Below, one piece after another: positions 58,367 to 64,000 of a stretch of DNA of 64,000 nt. The DNA lies in NCBI RefSeq assembly GCF_017815135.1, contig NZ_JAGJCF010000020.1, positions 1 through 64,000 on the forward strand, in the 5' to 3' direction. Below the pieces are notes generated by a model. That model worked only from the letters and a program-made list of their open reading frames with translations, made no database searches and was not told the DNA's origin. Made by a program: the position numbers and the translations under genes. Every line of letters starts with the position of its first letter. Within the stretch, counting starts at the first letter, position 1. The stretch is from Jiella mangrovi (lineage in GTDB: Bacteria; Pseudomonadota; Alphaproteobacteria; Rhizobiales; Rhizobiaceae).

Positions 58367-58963
58367 ATGGACGCCAGTGTTCTGGTTCAGGATGCGCCGT
58401 TCGTCGTCTATGCGATCTGCGACCCTGTCATCGATCTGCCCGTCTATGTGGGGCAGACAGGGAACATCGTTCAGCGCTTCTCGACCCACATGCAGTTCTG
58501 GCACGGAGTGGAGTGCCCCAAGCGCTATCCGTCGCTCAGCCGATGGCTTGCGACCCTCGGGCAGTCTCCTTTCATCCGACAAGCTGGACAGCCGACGCAT
58601 CTGCATTTGGGAAACCCGAGACGCAAAAAGCGTCTGATCCTGCCTGATCCATGGGTCGCATCGCATGCCGACCACTACGGGGACGGACCTGTGATGCCGC
58701 GGCTTTCCATTCTCGACAAGGCGCAGACGCGGCCGATGGCGATCACCTTCGAAACAGGCTGGATCTACCACTTCGCGGATAAGGGGGTAAGGCTCTTCAA
58801 CATAAGTCCTGACAAGCGAAGGATCCGCAAAGCCTGGGCCCGCTTTCCCAAGCACATGGTCCAGGATGTCGCTCCGAAGCCGGTTTCAAACCGGTTGTCG
58901 AGCTCGCAGGCGGGCGATCCCGATCCGGATCTCTATCCCGCGATCAGCTGGAATATTGATTGA
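58367..58963 (+). CDS. GIY-YIG nuclease-like protein
   Basis: A 198-residue protein. Its first third has a GIY-YIG-type core: FVVYAICDPVIDLPVYVGQT then GNIVQRFSTHM, with VYVGQT corresponding to the YIG part and Arg/His in the expected helix; a Glu at ~110-130 (FETGWIYHFADKG) could be the metal ligand. The remainder is unassigned. GIY-YIG proteins cut DNA in restriction, homing or repair. The ATG at 58367 lacks a good ribosome site, whereas ATG 58326 in another frame has AGGAGA; that may be a short leader (MSFTLGPLTVLRTPWT) or sign of a frameshift. No other gene is nearby on its strand; 58111-58366 has no gene of its own. Confidence 0.65.
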   Translation: MDASVLVQDAPFVVYAICDPVIDLPVYVGQTGNIVQRFSTHMQFWHGVECPKRYPSLSRWLATLGQSPFIRQAGQPTHLHLGNPRRKKRLILPDPWVASHADHYGDGPVMPRLSILDKAQTRPMAITFETGWIYHFADKGVRLFNISPDKRRIRKAWARFPKHMVQDVAPKPVSNRLSSSQAGDPDPDLYPAISWNID

Positions 58964-59178
58964 GGTGGATGTGGCCAACGGCCCGCCGATCGACGGATAG
59001 ACGATCTGCGGGCAGCCATGCCGTCAAAAGGCATGAAAGCGCGAATGCGGTTGGCTTCTTATCGCAGCCCGAAGCGGAGCCCTCGATACCGGGTCAGAGA
59101 GGAAGCGGGAAGGGAGCGCCCGGTGACGGGCTTCTAAGGTGAGAGAGACTCTTGCCGGTCCGTCGAAGGAGACTTCCC

Positions 59179-59403
59179 ATGACGCATTACGAGGTCGTGA
59201 ACCGCCGGCTCGATCATCGGGCGCGGTTCCTGAACAGCATCGCTGTGCGGATCACGATGATCGGTTTGATCACCCCGTTTCTGATCCCGTTCGGCCGGGC
59301 GTTCCTGCCGCCGGCGAATTGGCTGACCATTGGGGCTTTTTACATCCTCCTCGGCGTCGGGCTGCATTGTCTGGCACATCTGACGCTGAAGGGACTGCGC
59401 TGA
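59179..59403 (+). CDS. Small membrane protein, 74 aa
   Basis: Starts at ATG 59179 after GGAG at eight bases. Two hydrophobic helices: SIAVRITMIGLITPFLIPFG and WLTIGAFYILLGVGLHCLAH. Function unknown. Its stop overlaps by one base the region of the next gene (TGATG at 59401-59405), suggesting a pair. Confidence 0.6.
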   Translation: MTHYEVVNRRLDHRARFLNSIAVRITMIGLITPFLIPFGRAFLPPANWLTIGAFYILLGVGLHCLAHLTLKGLR

Positions 59404-59423
59404 TGGCGCGGAGAGGTGAGACC

Positions 59424-59630
59424 ATGTCCAACGAACAGATCCTATTACTCTCCCGGCTGTTTCGCAATGCGGGCATCGTGTTGCTGATCGCGGGCTTGGT
59501 GTTTGCGCCGTTCAGGGCAGTGACCGTCTTCGGAACCGAGCCGCTCTCCTGGTTGATGACGATGCTCGTCATCCTTGGTGGCTTCTGCTTCTGCGCAGCC
59601 GCCTTCTGGATTATCGGCCGCCTGCGATAG
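59424..59630 (+). CDS. Small membrane protein, 68 aa
   Basis: MSNEQILLLSRLFRNAGIVL, then two hydrophobic stretches (AGIVLLIAGLVFAPFRAV and LSWLMTMLVILGGFCFCAAA). I take ATG 59424 because GAGAGGTGAG lies upstream; ATG 59403, overlapping the previous stop, would add seven residues. Function unknown. Confidence 0.6.
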   Translation: MSNEQILLLSRLFRNAGIVLLIAGLVFAPFRAVTVFGTEPLSWLMTMLVILGGFCFCAAAFWIIGRLR

Positions 59631-59725
59631 GCACCGTCTTGAAGCGGACCGGCCGAGCCCATCGGCCGGTCCGTCTGGTTCCAATTCTCAGGCGCGCAAG
59701 CCGCGAGACCCGTTGCGCCGCATGC

Positions 59726-60253
59726 TCATCCCCATCTCTTCGGAAGAACCGCGTCGGCGAGGGAAAGACGGGAGACGGGTCCGTCCTTGACCATCGGTTC
59801 CAGTTCGATGCTGAGGGCAGGCGGCAGCGTGCGAACGGCATCGAGCCCGACACGCTGATCGCTGTCTGTCGGCAGATCGAGAACCGCCTGTCTCCGCTCG
59901 GCCTTGAGACGGGCGACAGCCGCCGCCGTGTCCGGATCCGATACCGTGATCGGTCCCATATCGGACGCGAACAGGGCGATGGCGCGTCGGTTCAGAAGAT
60001 CGTCGATCCGCTCGTCGCTGATAAAGCCGACGGGGTCGCGGTCGGGCGTCAGCCAGACGAAATGGTCGGTGTCGTGGCGCGAGCTGTAGGTGGCATTGAT
60101 CTCGTCGCCGGTCGAGAAGGCATGGCAACCCTCCTTGACCGTCACGACGCAGGTGCCGGGGTCGCCGTTCAGGAACCGCCGATAAAGCGCCATCGCGTCG
60201 GCGGCTTCTGCACCGCCCGTTCGCGGCTCATTCGTATCGTCGTCATTCACCAT
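59726..60253 (-). CDS. Hypothetical protein, 175 aa
   Basis: An acidic cytoplasmic protein (ALYRRFLNGDPGTCVVTVKE, HDTDHFVWLTPDRDPVGFIS, DERIDDLLNRRAIALFASDM), without a signal peptide or membrane helix. No family recognised. It overlaps the end of the preceding gene by eleven bases, so the two form an operon upstream of the relaxase region. Confidence 0.6.
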   Translation of the reverse strand: MVNDDDTNEPRTGGAEAADAMALYRRFLNGDPGTCVVTVKEGCHAFSTGDEINATYSSRHDTDHFVWLTPDRDPVGFISDERIDDLLNRRAIALFASDMGPITVSDPDTAAAVARLKAERRQAVLDLPTDSDQRVGLDAVRTLPPALSIELEPMVKDGPVSRLSLADAVLPKRWG

Positions 60254-60785
60254 TGGATCGCTTCTTGTTTTGTCCTAAACCGGATGGCTGTCTCTCAATT
60301 TCTCCGGTCTCAGCTCGAACGTCGGACGTGCCCTTATCGGCGTCGTTTCGACGAAGATCTTCGAGCTTCTGGATGGCTTCCTCGGCGGTGATGACGCCGG
60401 CGTCGCGCGCTGCCGCAATCGCCGCGCTGGCCCTGCCGGTCGATGACCAATAGGGCTCGCTCGGTGTCGCCGTATGCCCGGGTAACTCGATCGCAGTCAC
60501 ATGCGGATCGTCCCTGAAAATTCGGGCGATCAACTTGTTCACACAGGCTTCGTTTCCGTCTGGGAAGTCGCGGCTGACACGAGCGTATCCATGCGGACCT
60601 CGCAGCGTGATGGCTGGTACGTTCGGACAGAGATTGAGAATCTCTTCCAATGTCCGCTTCGTCGCTTTGCTGACGAAGTGCGCTTCATCCCACTCGCCCA
60701 CCATCATGATCTGCCACGGGCGTTGTTTGCGAGCCCGGGACAGCAGCGTCTCGATCGTTTCCGGGTCGTGTGTTCGCTCGATCAT
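60243..60785 (-). CDS. Hypothetical protein, 180 aa
   Basis: IERTHDPETIETLLSRARKQ, PWQIMMVGEWDEAHFVSKAT, NVPAITLRGPHGYARVSRDF and VTAIELPGHTATPSEPYWSS, ending in a basic tail. A soluble protein with no recognised domain. An upstream 41-codon frame (minus 60907-60782, TTG start, ending KIEKLQKDDR) overlaps its ATG (ATGA) and may be a real short gene or the end of a broken one. Confidence 0.6.
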   Translation of the reverse strand: MIERTHDPETIETLLSRARKQRPWQIMMVGEWDEAHFVSKATKRTLEEILNLCPNVPAITLRGPHGYARVSRDFPDGNEACVNKLIARIFRDDPHVTAIELPGHTATPSEPYWSSTGRASAAIAAARDAGVITAEEAIQKLEDLRRNDADKGTSDVRAETGEIERQPSGLGQNKKRSNGE

Positions 60786-61069
60786 CGGTCGTCCTTCTGA
60801 AGTTTCTCGATCTTGGTTTGACGGCGCCAGAGCGAGTCAAAATCGGCTTTGGCGCAAGAGCGAACCCATACATCAAGGGGGCCAGGCAAGATCGGGAAAG
60901 GCTCCAAACAGGACGAGTCATTTTGCCTGCCGGACGATCAAGAGTCGGCGATTATGACGGGCGTCAGCGCAGCCCTCAATGACGCCTGGAGAAGCGCGTT
61001 ATCGCTTAGCCGTATTCGATCTGATCCGCGTTGCTCAGCGCCCCTTTGATCGACGCCTCCGGAGCAGGA

Positions 61070-61339
61070 TCAGCCACGAAAGAGCGTCACCAGATCGCTG
61101 CGTGCCTCCCTCCATCCGGTCTTCGCCGAGCGAAAGATGGAAGCGATAGGTCTCTCGTGCCGTTCACCCGAATATGCCTTTCTTGCTCGCCCAATCCTTT
61201 CCCTATGTCCGTCTGCAACAGCACCATCTGACGGCAAAAAATCGTCCGGCTTTTCACCGCATCGGTCATCGAGCGCATCGTTGTTGGGCAATCGTTTTGC
61301 ATAACGATACGCGCCGCGATTGACGGCGCCTACTTTCAT
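61070..61339 (-). CDS. Doubtful small protein divergent from traA
   Basis: ATG 61339 follows GAAAGG by seven bases; the 89 residues (KVGAVNRGAYRYAKRLPNND, then IGRARKAYSGERHERPIASI) are basic, without a recognised domain. Codon third positions are not strongly biased. It could be an accessory mobilisation protein by position or simply chance. Confidence 0.3.
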   Translation of the reverse strand: MKVGAVNRGAYRYAKRLPNNDALDDRCGEKPDDFLPSDGAVADGHRERIGRARKAYSGERHERPIASIFRSAKTGWREARSDLVTLFRG

Positions 61340-61416
61340 TTGTCGGCCTTTCACCGTCGATCGATGCCTGCGCGCAACATTATACGGCTAGACCGCAGCA
61401 GCGTCCATTTTTGACA

Positions 61417-61430
61417 ATGGCGCAATTACA
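61417..61430 (+). promoter_or_regulatory. Candidate oriT nic region
   Basis: GGCGCAATTACA (61419-61430) matches ten bases of the nic region of Ti-type oriT as I remember it (GGCGCAATTA in pTiC58). It lies 82 bp upstream of the traA start, the correct place for a MobQ relaxase substrate. A TTGACA box at 61411-61416 overlaps it and may serve the traA promoter. Confidence 0.5.
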
Positions 61431-61511
61431 GGATTTCTGCTAAATCCTCCGTCACTGGACGGAAGAACGGCCGTTGAACGGCCTTTGGAGTCTCACTCGC
61501 GGACGCTCGAT

Positions 61512-64000
61512 TTGGCGATTTTTCATTTCAGACAATCGCTTATTCAGCGCAGTGCCGGTCAGTCTCCGGTTCATTCCGCAGCCTATCGGCATTCAGCGTC
61601 GATGGACGTCGCTCTTGGTGATCGCAGGGCAGACTATTCGCGGAAGAAGGATACGGTTCATTCCGAATTATCGTTGCCAGCCGATGCCCCAGCGTGGATC
61701 CGAACTCGACTTGATATCGACTTGGACAGCCCCGATCCGCGTGTTGACGGACCCGCAGCGGTCAAAGCTTCCGAGATGCTGTGGAATACGGTCGACGTAT
61801 CGGATCGGCGTCTGAACGCGCGCCTCGCTCGAGAGATGACGCTCGCTCTCCCGAGCGAACTCAGCAACCAGCAAAATGTCGAGCTGATCCGCGACTTCAT
61901 CGCGGAGCACGTAACCGCAAAAGGCTACGTTGCCGATTGGGCGTTTCACCATCCCGACCGCGCCATGCACAATCCGCATGTGCACATGATGACGACGGTC
62001 GCGCCGCTGACTGAAGACGGGTTCGGACGGAAGTCCATCCCCGTTTTGGATGAGAATGGTGATCCCCTACGGACCGCTAAGGGTAAGCTCGTCACGCGGC
62101 AGTGGGCGGCCCAAAAGGACGAGCTGTATGCTTGGCGTGAAGGGTGGGCGGAGCAGGTCAATCTCGCTCTCGCGCGTAACGGCCACGAGGTGCGGGTCGA
62201 TCATCGATCGCATGAGGATCGCGGCATAACAGACCTCGAGCCGACGCTTCATCATGGCCCTTCCAATGATATCGAAAAGCGCGGGATCGAAGCCGAACTT
62301 GTGCTCCAGGACGAGGACCGTCGTAGGGCCACCTTCGAGAATCTGGTGGCCGATCCTTCGATCGTCGTCAGGGAGCTGACGCGCAATCAGGCGACCTTCG
62401 ACGATCGCGATATCGCGCGTTTCATCCATCGCTATGCCGGGCCTGGCGACGACTTCGAGACGCTGCGTCTCAGGGTCGGTGCGCTCGAAAATCTCGTCGT
62501 CGTTCAAAGCGAAATCCACGATCCCGAGACAGACCGTGTGGTGCAACGCGCGCGGTACACGACCGTCGAAATGTTCGAGCGCGAAGCCGCGATGATCGCG
62601 TCGACGCGCTCGCGTGCGGACGACGCCAGTTTTACCGTTGATGCATCCGATCGCGGTCACGCATTGGACCGTGTCGAGTGCGTGCAAGGGTTCGCTTACA
62701 CAGCCGAGCAGCGAGCCGCGATTGATCGCCTGACGGGTCCTGAAGGTCTCTCCGTGATGGTCGGTTATGCCGGTGCCGGCAAGTCGACCGTAATGAACAC
62801 CGTTCGCGAAATTTACGAAACGGATGGACGTCAGGTCGTAGGCGCTGCGCTCGCCGGAAAGGCTGCGGAAGGCTTGCAGCAATCGGCGGGAATAGCCTCA
62901 CGCACGATCGGCTCCTGGGAACTGTCCTGGGCGAATGGCTATCATCATCTGAACAAGGGCGACGTCTTCGTTCTGGACGAGGCTGGCATGGTCGCGTCGG
63001 ACCAAATGCAGCGTCTCGTCGGTCAGCTCGACGAGTGGGGAGCGAAGCTCGTCATCATCGGTGACAGCCGTCAGCTGCAACCGATCGGAGCCGGCGCGGC
63101 GTTCCGCGCAATTGCCGAAACGGTCGGCTACGTTGAACTCACGGAAGTTCGACGCCAGCAGATCGAATGGCAGGCGGAGGCTGCGATTTCATTCGGCCGC
63201 GGGGACGCCGGTCGTGCCCTCGAAGCCTATGTCGAGAACGGTCATGTTCACCATCATGACGATGGCGCGTCGGCCCGTTCGGCGGTGATCGATGGGTGGC
63301 ACAGCGACTGGCAGGCGACCGCCGATACGGTCATGCTTGCTCACACGAACAAGGACGTCTTCGCGCTCAATCAGATGGCCCGCGAGGCGATCAAACAGGA
63401 TGGCGGTCTCACCGAGGATCATTCCTTCATCACCAAACGCGGTCCTCGCGGGTTTGCCGTCGGTGACCGTGTCGTCTTCCTCGAAAACGATAGCACGCTC
63501 GGGATCAAGAACGGCACGGTCGGCACCGTTACGGAGGCCGAGAAGGGACAGCTTGTCGTCGATGTCGAGCATCTGCCGCAGCCGGTTTCCTTCCGCCAGG
63601 AGGAATACAATTCGATCGATCACGGCTACGCGCTGACCGTCCACAAGACGCAAGGAGCGACGCTCGATCGGATCCATGTTCTCGCCATCGGCATGATGGA
63701 TGCCCAGCTCACCTATGTCGCGATGACGCGACACCGTGAGGCTGTGACGATGCACGTTGCGGACGACAGTTTCCGCCCGCCTTGGTCTGAGACCGTACCG
63801 AACCATGACGAGATCCACGCACGGCTCATCCGCGATGGTCTGAAAGACACGACGCTGAACTACGAAGCGTCGCGAGACTACGCTTGGACGCGCGATGAGA
63901 TCGCCGTCACCAAGCATCAGACCATGCTCGAGCGATTGTCCGCCTGGTGTGAAACGCGCGGGCTCCCCGATCCGCGTGACGTTCGAGAAGCGGTCGACCG
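61512..64000 (+). CDS. traA: Ti-type conjugative relaxase TraA, 5' 829 codons (3' end outside the window)
   Basis: Starts with TTG 61512 (LAIFHFRQSLIQRSAGQS then SAAYRH); no ATG fits. The MobQ/MobA_MobL relaxase domain comes first, with a likely catalytic Tyr25 (AAYRH) and the metal-binding triad HNPHVHMM (His153, 156, 158). A RecD-like helicase follows: Walker A VGYAGAGKSTVMN (~418), Walker B VFVLDEAGMVASDQM, motif with GDSRQLQPIGAG, ALTVHKTQGATLDRI and YVAMTRHRE. The frame stays open to 64000 without a stop. It nicks oriT and unwinds the transferred strand; the plasmid is thus potentially self-transmissible or mobilisable. The rest of the tra genes would lie to the right. Confidence 0.93.
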   Translation, partial: MAIFHFRQSLIQRSAGQSPVHSAAYRHSASMDVALGDRRADYSRKKDTVHSELSLPADAPAWIRTRLDIDLDSPDPRVDGPAAVKASEMLWNTVDVSDRRLNARLAREMTLALPSELSNQQNVELIRDFIAEHVTAKGYVADWAFHHPDRAMHNPHVHMMTTVAPLTEDGFGRKSIPVLDENGDPLRTAKGKLVTRQWAAQKDELYAWREGWAEQVNLALARNGHEVRVDHRSHEDRGITDLEPTLHHGPSNDIEKRGIEAELVLQDEDRRRATFENLVADPSIVVRELTRNQATFDDRDIARFIHRYAGPGDDFETLRLRVGALENLVVVQSEIHDPETDRVVQRARYTTVEMFEREAAMIASTRSRADDASFTVDASDRGHALDRVECVQGFAYTAEQRAAIDRLTGPEGLSVMVGYAGAGKSTVMNTVREIYETDGRQVVGAALAGKAAEGLQQSAGIASRTIGSWELSWANGYHHLNKGDVFVLDEAGMVASDQMQRLVGQLDEWGAKLVIIGDSRQLQPIGAGAAFRAIAETVGYVELTEVRRQQIEWQAEAAISFGRGDAGRALEAYVENGHVHHHDDGASARSAVIDGWHSDWQATADTVMLAHTNKDVFALNQMAREAIKQDGGLTEDHSFITKRGPRGFAVGDRVVFLENDSTLGIKNGTVGTVTEAEKGQLVVDVEHLPQPVSFRQEEYNSIDHGYALTVHKTQGATLDRIHVLAIGMMDAQLTYVAMTRHREAVTMHVADDSFRPPWSETVPNHDEIHARLIRDGLKDTTLNYEASRDYAWTRDEIAVTKHQTMLERLSAWCETRGLPDPRDVREAVD

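Larger units (their letters stand above)
60786..61511. other. Region between the backbone genes and traA, no secure gene
   Basis: Contains the 41-codon frame just mentioned, one doubtful 89-codon frame (below) and the candidate oriT. In Ti-type plasmids this interval, between divergent traA and traC/traD, carries oriT; traC/traD homologues are not recognisable here. Repeats near traA: TCCGTC-ACTG-GACGGA (61448-61463) and GAACGGCC twice (61464-61482). Confidence 0.5.

Noticed and set aside
1-64000. CRISPR arrays, rRNA or tRNA genes
   Set aside because: No regularly spaced direct repeats and no rRNA or cloverleaf-like sequence was noticed on reading; a dedicated tRNA scan was not possible.

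Overview
The window looks like part of a large plasmid (or plasmid-like replicon) of an alphaproteobacterium, most likely a member of the Rhizobiales/Hyphomicrobiales (Aurantimonadaceae or Methylobacteriaceae would fit). The reasons are the GC-rich coding sequence, a repABC-type partition pair with a putative antisense RNA behind it, a Ti/MobQ-type TraA relaxase, and many HWE-family histidine kinases. This is inferred from gene families, not from a database match.

Layout. 1-7.4 kb: the start of the window is a direct repeat of 37149-37901 (identical for 660 bp). It carries a truncated CheB, an IS5-family remnant and an AraC tail, followed by an Lrp-controlled DUF2000-MFS-EamA operon, an HxlR/quinone oxidoreductase pair, a broken SnoaL gene and an IS6-family element. 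7.4-18.4 kb: HNH nuclease fragment, a PAS/GAF HWE kinase with its response regulator, TetR-MFS operon, a KfrA-like coiled-coil protein with a striking motif array, and small regulator/oxidoreductase/NTF2-like modules. 18.4-28.9 kb: a GGDEF-EAL protein, a dead nucleoside-type ABC permease fused to a dead IS3 element, and two further accessory catabolic/detoxification modules (IclR with ABM-VOC and EthD; MarR with an FAD monooxygenase). A second IS3 element with clear terminal repeats follows.

28.9-46.5 kb is a signalling island: a soluble PAS-PAS chemoreceptor, a GAF-PAS-GAF HWE kinase plus receiver, a short LOV protein divergent from a giant CheB-CheR-PAS-HWE kinase with its own receiver, an MHYT-GGDEF-EAL protein, and a second MHYT-PAS-GGDEF gene cut by an IS3 element exactly at its GGDEF motif. 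A GH13 glucan enzyme, a transglutaminase-like protease and a small secreted protein/lipoprotein group are interspersed. Each of the three HWE kinases is followed by a stand-alone receiver, a recurrent pairing that suggests three parallel phosphorelays.

46.5-64 kb is the plasmid backbone: small plasmid proteins, a decayed ParA and its partner, repA-repB, two near-identical palindromes that may be parS sites, a predicted ~56-nt antisense RNA with promoter and terminator, a winged-helix protein in the repC position that does not look like RepC, a large tyrosine recombinase broken just before its catalytic tyrosine, a PIN/HTH toxin-antitoxin pair, a metallophosphoesterase with an internal stop, an orphan GIY-YIG protein, small membrane proteins, a candidate oriT and the 5' 2.5 kb of traA running off the end.

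Many genes carry single indels or stops (poly-A8 at 6415, G4 at 53685, A-run near 48690, lost G near 46450). The region is either a real pseudogene graveyard or the assembly has residual homopolymer errors; read data would decide.
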